Origin: Pedobacter lusitanus
Lineage (GTDB): Bacteria > Bacteroidota > Bacteroidia > Sphingobacteriales > Sphingobacteriaceae
Length of the DNA: 64,000 nucleotides
Direction of reading: 5' to 3'
Assembly (NCBI RefSeq): GCF_040026395.1
Contig: NZ_CP157278.1
Location: 4,526,001-4,590,000 of the forward strand
The notes below the pieces were generated by a model, which worked only from the letters and a program-made list of their open reading frames with translations, did not search any database and was not told where the DNA came from. Position numbers and translations under genes: made by a program. Below are positions 9,491 to 17,743 of the stretch, one piece after another. Numbering within the stretch: position 1 is the stretch's first letter; each line of letters begins with the position of its first letter.

Positions 9491-10588
9491 ATGACGATCC
9501 AGATTAAGCATAATTTTGGGGCGGGACCATGTATCCTTCCTGCCAGTGTATTGGAACAGGCTGCCCAGGCAGTGAAAAATTGGGATAACAGCGGACTGTC
9601 TATCCTTGAAGTGTCTCACCGCTCTCCAAAATTTGAAGAAGTAGTACAGCAAACAGAAGAATTGGTAAGGGAACTTTTAGAAGTACCGGAAGATTATGCC
9701 GTACTTTTTTTACAGGGAGGAGCAAGTACACAGTTCTCCATGATCCCGCAGAACTTTTTGCAGAAGCATCAGAAAGCTGCTTATCTTGATGCCGGGTTGT
9801 TTGGACACAAATCCATTAAGGAGGCAAGATATTTTGGTGAGGTGGAGGTGGTGGGTTCTTCGGCCGGTGCCGCCTATGCCATGGTGCCTGAAATAGGCAC
9901 GGTTACCAAAGATACCGCATATTTTCACTGCACTTCGAACAATACAATTGAAGGTACGGAAATGTTCACATTTCCGGATCTGGGAGTTCCGTTAATCTGC
10001 GACATGTCTTCTGATATTTTTAGCAGGGTTATTCCAATTGAACAGTTTGACCTGGTTTATGCAGGTGCACAGAAAAATATGGGGCCGGCAGGAATGACAC
10101 TGGTATTAGTGAAAAATGAATTACTGGATACGGTTAAACATCCGGTGCCTTCTATGTCTGATTACCGGATTTACCGCGATAATCAAAGTATGTTTAATAC
10201 CCCGCCTGTATATTCTATTTATGTAGCTATGCTAAATCTCCGGTGGTTAAAAGCTAATGGGGGAGTAGCACAGATAGAAAAGGATAATATAGCTAAGGCA
10301 GCAATGTTATATGCTGAAATAGAAAGGAATCCTTTGTTTTACGGAATGGCCGATAAGGCACATCGTTCCAGGGTAAATGTTTGTTTTAAAATGCATGATC
10401 TTGCTAAAGAAGATGATTTCCTGTCTTTTGCTGCAGAAAGAGGTATGGTAGGAATCAAAGGCTACCGTACTGCCGGAGGTTTCAGGGCTTCACTTTATAA
10501 TGCACTGCAGATTGATTCTGTTAAAGCGCTGGTAGCTTGTATGCAAGATTACGAGAAACACAGTTTATTATCATATGGCAACAATTAG
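9491..10588 (+). CDS. serC: Phosphoserine aminotransferase
   Basis: A 365-aa class V PLP aminotransferase, full length for SerC. It starts with the family signature KHNFGAGPCILPASVLEQA and has LFLQGGASTQFSMIPQN, the phosphate/PLP-binding region around YFHCTSNNTIEGTE, DMSSDIFSR, and the lysine block YAGAQKNMGPAGM, where the Lys forms the Schiff base. It converts 3-phosphohydroxypyruvate plus glutamate to phosphoserine in the cytosolic serine pathway (and can act in pyridoxine synthesis in some bacteria). It overlaps the DUF1015 gene by 14 bp. serA, often present between these two in Bacteroidetes, is absent here. Confidence 0.97.
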   Translation: MTIQIKHNFGAGPCILPASVLEQAAQAVKNWDNSGLSILEVSHRSPKFEEVVQQTEELVRELLEVPEDYAVLFLQGGASTQFSMIPQNFLQKHQKAAYLDAGLFGHKSIKEARYFGEVEVVGSSAGAAYAMVPEIGTVTKDTAYFHCTSNNTIEGTEMFTFPDLGVPLICDMSSDIFSRVIPIEQFDLVYAGAQKNMGPAGMTLVLVKNELLDTVKHPVPSMSDYRIYRDNQSMFNTPPVYSIYVAMLNLRWLKANGGVAQIEKDNIAKAAMLYAEIERNPLFYGMADKAHRSRVNVCFKMHDLAKEDDFLSFAAERGMVGIKGYRTAGGFRASLYNALQIDSVKALVACMQDYEKHSLLSYGNN

Positions 10589-11750
10589 ACCTTTCGTGGC
10601 CTTAAGGCCGCAAGAAGTTTATATCGACAAAATGTTAGCGCTCAAAGCTTCCTCCTGTAATGGGAGGAGCAATGGGGGCATCGCCGGGATGCTGGATAAC
10701 AGGCTTCCTGAAAATAAAGAGCTGACCAACGCGCATATTTCAGCGAATCTCAAAAAAATGATACTCGCTGGTGATTTTTATCAGGAAGAGCATCCCTGTA
10801 TCTTTATTTATGAAATAACACAGGGTACTCATGTGCAAACAGGTGTATGGGCAGTAACCGATCTGGATGACTTTGAGAATGGTCATATCAAAACGCATGA
10901 AGCTACGGTAGATTCTAATTCCGTGGGTTTAATTAACTACAGGAATGAAGTTGGGCTGGAAGGCGGACCTTTATTAATGACCTACCGGCCGAGCAGGGCT
11001 ATCAGCTCAATTTTAAATCAGCTCAAAAGGGCTGAAGCTAATTCTGTGTATTATGCCAATAAGGTCTTCCACAGGATATGGACAGTTTATGATCTGAAAA
11101 CGATCCGGCAGCTGAGTCTGTATTTTGCTGAACTGCAGCATGTTTATCTTGCTGATGGACATCATCGCCTGATGGCAGCAGTTAAATACAGAAATATAGC
11201 CCGCGAAACTTTAGCGGAACAGGCAAACTTTAATTTTATCTCTTCTTTTTATCTATCCAGTGATCAGCTGAGAATCAAAGAGTCTTACCGCGTTATAATT
11301 CCTGCTGAAGAAATCTGTGTTGATCAGGTTTTCAGGGCATTAAAAAAGATCTTTTCGGTAACCAGATCACAACGTAATGAACCTGTAAGACCCCAGCAGG
11401 AACGTGAATTCGGCCTGTTTATGGAAGGTAAATGGTACCGGATGGTTTACAAACTGCATGATAGAACCGGTTTGCCGGATGCGTGTTTATTACAGCAAAA
11501 GGTATTTGAACCATTATTTAAGATTGAGAATACAGAGACAGACCCGCAGGTAACTTCTGTAGGTGGTGCCGGAGCTTTAACGGAAATTCAACATATGCTG
11601 GCTGAGAATCCTGTTGCAATTGCCTTTACACTGGCGGTTATTAACGCGGATCAGCTGATGGAGATTGCCCAGCGGGGGATCAAACTTCCTCCGAAATCTA
11701 CCTGGGTAGAACCAAAGATTCCTTTTGGTTTGTTACTGAGAAAATTATAG
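10575..11750 (+). CDS. DUF1015 family protein, serC partner
   Basis: A 391-aa DUF1015 protein. The family start is visible as ATIRPFVALRPQEVY, followed by GVWAVTDLDDFENGHIKTHE, a block with GGPLLMTYRP, and the strongly conserved YLADGHHRLMAAV. The ATG at 10575 lies inside the end of serC (overlap 14 bp, different frame), a sign of translational coupling. Members are usually found with serA and serC, and a role as a kinase-like or accessory serine-pathway enzyme has been discussed for some; no activity can be assigned from this sequence. The N-terminal stretch around residues 25-45 (SSCNGRSNGGIAG) differs from the usual APPYDV segment, so a catalytic change is possible. Confidence 0.85.
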   Translation: MATIRPFVALRPQEVYIDKMLALKASSCNGRSNGGIAGMLDNRLPENKELTNAHISANLKKMILAGDFYQEEHPCIFIYEITQGTHVQTGVWAVTDLDDFENGHIKTHEATVDSNSVGLINYRNEVGLEGGPLLMTYRPSRAISSILNQLKRAEANSVYYANKVFHRIWTVYDLKTIRQLSLYFAELQHVYLADGHHRLMAAVKYRNIARETLAEQANFNFISSFYLSSDQLRIKESYRVIIPAEEICVDQVFRALKKIFSVTRSQRNEPVRPQQEREFGLFMEGKWYRMVYKLHDRTGLPDACLLQQKVFEPLFKIENTETDPQVTSVGGAGALTEIQHMLAENPVAIAFTLAVINADQLMEIAQRGIKLPPKSTWVEPKIPFGLLLRKL

Positions 11751-11965
11751 CGGACTACCTTGCTGATTTGAAAACCGACCTTTCCAAAATGGAAGGGTTG
11801 GATTTATTGTGTCTGAGCCATTTAAAATATAATCGGCCCTGACATGTATTTAAAAGCTATTTATTGATAATTGTGGCCCCGGGCATATCATTTGGGTTTA
11901 GGTTATGAAAAAATAAAATCTAATGGAAGATAGTTCCATGATGGTTGAAAACAATTATAATAATT

Positions 11966-12571
11966 ATGGAAAATCAAATGATATTTGTGCGTGTTGCCAC
12001 ATTAAATGATATCAGATATGCCGATGAAATAGTTAGGGAGACTGAAGCCTCTGCAATTGTAAGAGGATCAGGAATTGCAAAACGTTCTCCTGAATCAATA
12101 GCACAGAAAATGCGTGATGGCAGAGCTGTGATTGCTGTTACCAGCAGCGGAGAATGGGCGGGTTTCGCTTATTTTCAACCCTATGAAAACAATAAATTCG
12201 TTTCCAACTCCGGCCTGATTGTTTCTCCTGTATTCAGGAATTCGGGAGTTGCCAAAGCCATTAAAGAAAGAGTTTTCAAAATGTCAAGGATGATGTATCC
12301 TGATGCAAAAATCATAAGTATCACTTCGGGTGCAGCAATTATGAAGATGAATTCTGCTTTAGGTTTTGAACCGGTTACTTTCTCAGATATTACTCATGAT
12401 GAATTCTTTTGGGAAGGTTGTAAAAGTTGTGTGAATTATGACATCCTGGAAGGCAAGAAAAAATGTAACTGCTTATGTACAGCTATGTTATTTGACCCGG
12501 AAAAAAATCAGGCAGATACTGTTCCTGCCGAAGTATTAAGACATTTTCCTATGTATTTTTTCAGAAGCTAA
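11966..12571 (+). CDS. GNAT N-acetyltransferase, arginine-pathway type
   Basis: A GNAT-fold acyltransferase of 201 aa from the ATG at 11966 (MENQMIFVRVATLND); a TTG at 11945 could add seven residues and an ATG at 11978 would remove four. The acetyl-CoA site lies around VSPVFRNSGVAKAIKERVF. A Cys-rich tail, CKSCVNYDILEG followed by CNCLC, looks like a metal or redox centre and is also known from the GNAT proteins encoded in Bacteroidetes arginine clusters. The next gene, 14 bp on, is an ArgE-like deacylase, which supports N-acylation of glutamate or ornithine. The rest of the arginine pathway is not in the window, so the pair could serve a different amino-acid derivative. Confidence 0.75.
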   Translation: MENQMIFVRVATLNDIRYADEIVRETEASAIVRGSGIAKRSPESIAQKMRDGRAVIAVTSSGEWAGFAYFQPYENNKFVSNSGLIVSPVFRNSGVAKAIKERVFKMSRMMYPDAKIISITSGAAIMKMNSALGFEPVTFSDITHDEFFWEGCKSCVNYDILEGKKKCNCLCTAMLFDPEKNQADTVPAEVLRHFPMYFFRS

Positions 12572-12585
12572 TTAATCTTTTATTT

Positions 12586-13716
12586 ATGAAACAAGATTTT
12601 GAATATCAGACTGATCAGGATTCTTTTTTCCCTTATCAGGTAGAATCCTTTGAATTATTAAAACAACTTATCGCAACACCTTCATTTAGCGGACAGGAAG
12701 AAAAAACGGCTAATCTCATCGAGTCATTTCTTCAGGATAATTACGTATTCACTTTAAGAAAGCATAATAACATCTGGTGTTATAATCTTCATTTTGACCA
12801 TACCAAGCCAACAATTCTGCTGAATTCACATCATGATACCGTCCGCCCTACAGCTGCTTATAATAAAAATCCTTTCGAGCCTGTTGTGAGTGATGGCAAA
12901 TTATACGGGCTGGGAAGTAATGATGCCGGCGGGGCACTGGTTTCGCTGATTGCAACTTTCCTCCATTTCTTTAAAAGAAGAGATCTGCCTTTCAATATTT
13001 GTCTGGCAGCAACTGCCGAAGAAGAAAACTCCGGTGATAAAGGGCTTAAATGTATACTGAGTGATCTTCTTCCTGTTTCTTTTGCCATTGTTGGTGAACC
13101 AACCAATATGCAGATGGCCATTGCAGAAAAGGGCTCAATGGTACTGGATTGTAAATCTTTCGGGCGTTCGGGGCATGCCGCCAGAGAAGAGGGAGATAAT
13201 GCGATATACAGAGCGTTAAAGGATATTCAGTGGTTTTCATCTTATGTGTTCCCGATTGAATCGAGAGTTATGGGGCCGGTTAAGATGACGGTTACAGAAG
13301 TGAATGCAGGGATACAGCATAATATTGTTCCGGCAGAATGTAATTTTACGGTGGATATCAGATTGACAGATGCTTATACTGAAAAGGAACTCTTACATAT
13401 TATTCAGAATCATACTTTTTGTGAATTCACAGTTCGTCCGGGGGTATTAAAACCTTCGTGTATCAACCAGTTACACCCTATAGTTAAAACAGGTCTTTCT
13501 ATTGGAAGATCTGCGTATATTTCTCCTACCAGTTCAGATCAGGGCTGGCTGGATATGCCTTCTGTGAAGATGGGGCCCGGTGAATCGGCCCGGTCACATA
13601 CGGCTGATGAATTCATTTATCTGGAAGAAATTAAAGAAGGAATGGATCTGTATGTTCAGCTACTGGAATCGTTGTTTCCTTATCTGGTAAACAATCCCGG
13701 ATCTAAAGGAGAATAA
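12586..13716 (+). CDS. M20 metallo-deacylase, ArgE-like
   Basis: A 376-aa M20 family zinc hydrolase. Metal and catalytic blocks are in order: NSHHDTVRP (first His and catalytic Asp), YGLGSNDAGG (bridging Asp), TAEEENSG (general base Glu and ligand Glu), GEPTNMQMAIAEKGS, the dimerisation-domain segment GRSGHAA, and the C-terminal ligand in GESARSHTADEF. The length and order match Bacteroidetes acetylornithine or succinylornithine deacetylases. It follows the GNAT gene by 14 bp, so acyl transfer and removal are paired. A rho-independent terminator follows at 13740. Substrate is inferred from family and context. Confidence 0.85.
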   Translation: MKQDFEYQTDQDSFFPYQVESFELLKQLIATPSFSGQEEKTANLIESFLQDNYVFTLRKHNNIWCYNLHFDHTKPTILLNSHHDTVRPTAAYNKNPFEPVVSDGKLYGLGSNDAGGALVSLIATFLHFFKRRDLPFNICLAATAEEENSGDKGLKCILSDLLPVSFAIVGEPTNMQMAIAEKGSMVLDCKSFGRSGHAAREEGDNAIYRALKDIQWFSSYVFPIESRVMGPVKMTVTEVNAGIQHNIVPAECNFTVDIRLTDAYTEKELLHIIQNHTFCEFTVRPGVLKPSCINQLHPIVKTGLSIGRSAYISPTSSDQGWLDMPSVKMGPGESARSHTADEFIYLEEIKEGMDLYVQLLESLFPYLVNNPGSKGE

Positions 13717-13739
13717 AGATTTTCATTGATGCTTTTGCT

Positions 13740-13773
13740 GGCCCTGGTATTTGAAAAATACCGGGGCCTTTTT
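13740..13773 (+). terminator. Terminator after M20 gene
   Basis: A GC-rich stem (GGCCCTGGTATT against AATACCGGGGCC, one mismatch) with a short A-rich loop and a run of five T follows the M20 stop by 24 bp. Confidence 0.85.
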
Positions 13774-13985
13774 GTATTTATAAACTGGAGGGGAAATCTG
13801 CTGATGCTGAAAAATAAGCTATATTAACCTGGTCAAACTGTACCTGGCAGCACAAAAAGACCTGTCTGATTGATACGGATGTTAAAATAGCTTAATAACT
13901 GGATAAACATGGATTGCTTTTTTTGGTAAAAACATCCTTTCTTTATAAAAACCAATATAAACCGAAAACGTATAAAACGATTAGA

Positions 13986-15230
13986 ATGAGAAAGAATCAT
14001 TTCGCTGTAGTACTGATCATATCCCTGTTTTTTTTGTGGGGCTTTGCATTAAACCTGAATCCTATCCTTATTCCTCATTTAAAAAAAGCATGTCAGCTTT
14101 CAGATACACAATCTGCATTTATAGACTCTGCGTCTTATATTGCTTACTTTCTGCTCGCCATTCCTGCTGGTAAATTTATGAAGAGATTTGGTTACAAGGG
14201 AGGTATTGTACTGGGGTTATTGTTATTTGCATTCGGGGCATTTCTTTTTTATCCTGCAGCTGTAACCAGGTCTTATGTATTCTTTTTAGTAGCCCTGTTT
14301 ATTATCGCCAGTGGTTTAGCCTTTCTGGAAACAGCAGCTAATCCTTATATAACTGTATTGGGTGATGAAAAGGGAGCTACACAGCGATTAAATTTTGCAC
14401 AGTCTTTTAACGGCCTTGCTGCTACTCTGGCGCCGCTTTTAGGTGGGATGTTTATTCTATCAGGGGAAAAACTTGACCCGGCTGCAGAAGCAGCGATGAG
14501 CCCGGAGCAGCTTAATGTTTATCTGAATCATGAGGCTTCGTCTGTTAAAATCCCCTTTTTGATTATAGGTGCTGTGGTATTACTGGTTGCTGTTTTTCTG
14601 ATCAGAACTCCATTACCTGAAATTGAAGATCATGAAGGTGATGCTAATCAAAGCGGATCGCTGTTAAGGGAAAAGAATCTGATGTTTGGTGTGATTGCAC
14701 AGTTTTTTTATGTTGGTGCACAGGTTTGTGTAGGTAGTTTCTTTATCCGTTTTTCTGCTCATGTGGCCGGTATCGCCGAAAAATCAGCAGCACTATATCT
14801 TTCCGGCGCTTTGCTTGGCTTTATGGCAGGCCGGTTTATCGGAACTTTCTTAATGCAATATATTTCGCCACCTAAACTGCTGGCTGTTTATAGCCTGATT
14901 AATATTGCCCTGATTGCTGCGGCGGTAACGATGAATGGTATGGCTGCGGTGTATGCATTGATGGGAGTTGTGTTTTTTATGTCTATTATGTTTCCTACTA
15001 TATTTTCACTGAGTATCCGCGGATTGGGGTCAAGAATGAAAGAGGGCTCTTCTTTAGTGATTATGGCCATTGTTGGCGGAGCAGTTTTTCCTGTTCTGAT
15101 GGGAAAAGTATCTGATATGACTAATATTCATACGGCATATATTGTACCGGCTTTATGTTTTGCAGTTGTTTTCTATTTTGCACTGACCAATCTGAAAGTA
15201 AAAAAGATTAAATTAACTACTGCACATTAA
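13986..15230 (+). CDS. fucP: FucP-type sugar:H+ symporter (MFS)
   Basis: A 414-aa major facilitator of the L-fucose permease family, about 12 membrane segments. The start at ATG 13986 (MRKNHFAVVLI) is chosen over a TTG at 13914, which would add a polar tail unlike the family. Signatures are FFLWGFALNLNPILIPHLKK, the loop GKFMKRFGYKGGIVLG, and GLAFLETAANPYITVLGD; a second half ends with MSIMFPTIFSLSIRGLG. An amidohydrolase of the fuconolactonase type starts 11 bp downstream and an AraC regulator follows, so uptake of L-fucose or a similar deoxy sugar is likely. Confidence 0.88.
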   Translation: MRKNHFAVVLIISLFFLWGFALNLNPILIPHLKKACQLSDTQSAFIDSASYIAYFLLAIPAGKFMKRFGYKGGIVLGLLLFAFGAFLFYPAAVTRSYVFFLVALFIIASGLAFLETAANPYITVLGDEKGATQRLNFAQSFNGLAATLAPLLGGMFILSGEKLDPAAEAAMSPEQLNVYLNHEASSVKIPFLIIGAVVLLVAVFLIRTPLPEIEDHEGDANQSGSLLREKNLMFGVIAQFFYVGAQVCVGSFFIRFSAHVAGIAEKSAALYLSGALLGFMAGRFIGTFLMQYISPPKLLAVYSLINIALIAAAVTMNGMAAVYALMGVVFFMSIMFPTIFSLSIRGLGSRMKEGSSLVIMAIVGGAVFPVLMGKVSDMTNIHTAYIVPALCFAVVFYFALTNLKVKKIKLTTAH

Positions 15231-15241
15231 AATTTGGACCG

Positions 15242-16075
15242 ATGAAGATTGATGCGCATCAGCATTTCTGGAAGTATGACAGAGAGAGACATGACTGGAT
15301 TGGTGAGGAGATGGCTGTTATCCGCAGGGATTTCCTGCCTGAAGATCTTGCGGGGTTACTTCTTGAAAATGAGATAGATGGCTGTATAGCTGTTCAGGCA
15401 GATCAGTCGGCAGAGGAAACAGCATTTTTATTGCAGCTGGCAGACTCCGCTGATTTTATTAAAGGGGTAGTAGGATGGGTAGATCTGCAGGCGACAGACA
15501 TTAAAGATCAGCTGGATCAGTATAGTGAATATAAGCTTTTAAAGGGATTCAGACATATTCTGCAGGCAGAAAAACAGCGTGACTTATGTTTGGCAAATTC
15601 TTTTCAGCGGGGCATAGCTTCGCTGGAGCATTACGGATTTGCGTATGATATCTTAATTCATGAAGATCAGCTGCCCTTTATTCCTGCACTGGTATCGCGT
15701 TTTCCAAATCAGCGTTTTGTTATAGATCATCTGGCAAAACCGGGTATCAGGAAAAAAGAAATCAGAGATTGGAAAAAAGGGATTGAACAGGTGGCAGTAA
15801 ATGAAAATGTATCCTGTAAAATATCGGGACTGGTAACTGAGGCCGATTTAAAAACATGGACAGATGATGATTTTACTCCTTATCTGGACGTAGTGGTTAA
15901 TGCTTTCGGAACTAACCGGATCATGTACGGATCAGACTGGCCGGTATGTCTGGCAGCAGGAAATTATACCAGAGTTTTACAATTGGTAAAGTCGTATTTT
16001 AGTTCTTTTTCTACCTTTGAGCAGGAGCTTTTTTTTGGACAGAATGCAAAGGCATTTTACTGCCTAAATGAATAA
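15242..16075 (+). CDS. Amidohydrolase, L-fuconolactonase-like
   Basis: A 277-aa TIM-barrel amidohydrolase (amidohydrolase_2). It begins MKIDAHQHFWKYDRERHDWI, with the HxH metal site, and ends with MYGSDWPVC, where the Asp is catalytic; FVIDHLAKPGI carries the middle His. The start MKIDAHQHFW and overall length match L-fuconolactonase and 2-pyrone-4,6-dicarboxylate lactonase relatives. Placed 11 bp after FucP, it would hydrolyse L-fucono-1,5-lactone in oxidative fucose breakdown. The dehydrogenase and fuconate dehydratase of that route are not in this window. Confidence 0.85.
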   Translation: MKIDAHQHFWKYDRERHDWIGEEMAVIRRDFLPEDLAGLLLENEIDGCIAVQADQSAEETAFLLQLADSADFIKGVVGWVDLQATDIKDQLDQYSEYKLLKGFRHILQAEKQRDLCLANSFQRGIASLEHYGFAYDILIHEDQLPFIPALVSRFPNQRFVIDHLAKPGIRKKEIRDWKKGIEQVAVNENVSCKISGLVTEADLKTWTDDDFTPYLDVVVNAFGTNRIMYGSDWPVCLAAGNYTRVLQLVKSYFSSFSTFEQELFFGQNAKAFYCLNE

Positions 16076-16100
16076 GATTAACAGGAGGGAGATTTAAGAG

Positions 16101-16964
16101 ATGACAAACTCAGCTATTATTACAATTGATATCGATACTGCATTATCAGATTCTTTTTCAACGGCTTATTTATCAGCTGAATCTTTTCAACTGAACCTGA
16201 GCTGCAGAATCAGTTTTAACCAGTTGCTTTTTTTTAAGAAAGGTAAAGGTAAATTACTGATCGATGGAGAAAGTTATACGGTTTCTCCGAATACACTGAT
16301 TTTACTGGCTAAAAACCAGGTCTATTCATTTAAAATAAATCAGGGGCTGGAAGCTTATAGTCTTTGTTTTGGAGACTGTTTCTGGGAAAAAACGCCTGCA
16401 AGTTCCAATAACTGCAAGGCTACTTTATTTAATGCAGCTTCAGCAAATCAATATCTGAAACTTCAGAAAGATGATGCGGCTGAACTTAACAGGTTATTCC
16501 AGGAAATACTCGCAGAGTTTAATACAGCTGATTATTCCAATAAGGGTGATGTGCTGGCTGCATTCCTGAAGATCCTGATTATTAAGATAGCTAATTTTCA
16601 CGCCTTGCTGGCAAAGATTACTGACCGGAACGATCATAAGATCTATCAGAAATTTGTCGATCTGCTGGCTAATAATTATCAGGTTTCACATGATGTGACT
16701 TTTTTTGCAGAAAAACTGAATATCTCCAGCAGGAAACTGACAGAGCTTTGCAGAAAACATGCGGGTAAAGGTGCTAAAGATATAATTCAGCTTCAGCTTG
16801 TAGCTGAAGCAAAAAGATTTTTGCAGTTCAGTTCCAGGTCTATCAAAGAAATTTCTTCCATGCTGAACTTTTCCAATCCTTACCAGTTTAGTCATTTTTT
16901 TAAGAAAAACACTTCTTTTCCACCAGAAAGGTATAGGAAACAGATTACAGGTTTTGGCATTTAA
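16101..16964 (+). CDS. AraC-family transcription regulator
   Basis: A 287-aa regulator with an N-terminal cupin-type sensing domain (about 20-110, LLFFKKGKGKLLIDGESYTV) and a C-terminal double helix-turn-helix (about 185-283, with ISSRKLTELCRKHAGKGAKD and IKEISSMLNFSNPYQFSHFFKK). A clear Shine-Dalgarno AGGAGGGA precedes the ATG by about 10 bases, unusual in this genome type. It follows the fucose-type transporter and lactonase by 25 bp and is likely to control them in response to the sugar. Confidence 0.9.
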   Translation: MTNSAIITIDIDTALSDSFSTAYLSAESFQLNLSCRISFNQLLFFKKGKGKLLIDGESYTVSPNTLILLAKNQVYSFKINQGLEAYSLCFGDCFWEKTPASSNNCKATLFNAASANQYLKLQKDDAAELNRLFQEILAEFNTADYSNKGDVLAAFLKILIIKIANFHALLAKITDRNDHKIYQKFVDLLANNYQVSHDVTFFAEKLNISSRKLTELCRKHAGKGAKDIIQLQLVAEAKRFLQFSSRSIKEISSMLNFSNPYQFSHFFKKNTSFPPERYRKQITGFGI

Positions 16965-17031
16965 ACCACCGGTTCTGACATTTCAGGAAATTTTTATGCT
17001 CCTAATTTTGTGGGTATAAAAAAGAAAGATT

Positions 17032-17682
17032 ATGTCAGTTACTCAACCGAAATCTGTTGCGGGAATTGTTATTCCGGACAGTAAAATTGCATCTCAGGCC
17101 ACAGAATTACTTCGTGAATATGGTACGGATTTTATTTATAACCACTCCTTAAGGGTTTTCTTGTTTTCAGCTTTAAAAGGGAACCGGGAAGGGTTTATCT
17201 ACGATCCGGAACTATTGTATGTGAGTTCCGTTTTTCATGATCTGGGATTGACTAAAAAATATTCAAGTCCTGATAAACGTTTCGAAGTAGATGGTGCCAA
17301 TGCAGCACGGGATTTCCTTCAAAGTCATGGTCTGCCAAAAGAAGCTTTACAACTGGTATGGGATGCAATTGCTTTCCACACGACTATTGGCATTGCTGAA
17401 TACAAAGAACCGGAAGTAGCATTGATGTATTCTGGTGTGGGTTTAGATGTGATGGGAGAGGGATATGAGCAATTAAGTACTGCCCACAGGGAGGAAATTA
17501 TTTCTGTTTTTCCCAGAACAGATTTTAAAAAGAAAATCATTCCGACTTTCTTCTCAGGTTTTGAACATAAAACAGAAACCACTTTTGGGAATATTAAAGC
17601 AGATGTCTGTGCTTATATGATTCCCAATTTTGAGCGGAAAAACTTTTGTGACTGCATTTTGTGTTCACCATGGTCTGAATAA
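17032..17682 (+). CDS. HD-domain hydrolase, cyanamide-hydratase-like
   Basis: A 216-aa HD-superfamily protein. The metal site is built from NHSLRVFLF (His), VFHDLGLTKKY (HD pair) and AFHTTIGIAE; the FEVDGANAARDFL segment between them is typical of the cyanamide hydratase/Ddi2-like HD proteins, which act on small nitriles or urea-like compounds rather than nucleotides. A Cys-rich tail (NFCDCILCSPW) closes the protein. It stands alone between the AraC gene and the M28 peptidase. The actual substrate is unknown. Confidence 0.75.
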   Translation: MSVTQPKSVAGIVIPDSKIASQATELLREYGTDFIYNHSLRVFLFSALKGNREGFIYDPELLYVSSVFHDLGLTKKYSSPDKRFEVDGANAARDFLQSHGLPKEALQLVWDAIAFHTTIGIAEYKEPEVALMYSGVGLDVMGEGYEQLSTAHREEIISVFPRTDFKKKIIPTFFSGFEHKTETTFGNIKADVCAYMIPNFERKNFCDCILCSPWSE

Positions 17683-17743
17683 TTAAGGACGGTAGCATAC
17701 CCCTAATGCTGAGATTTGTTTAAATTGGACAAAATTTATCAGT

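Noticed and set aside
11765..11815. Hairpin after the DUF1015 gene as terminator
   Set aside because: A weak CCTTTCC/GGAAGG stem exists but no T-run follows, so the call is not supported.
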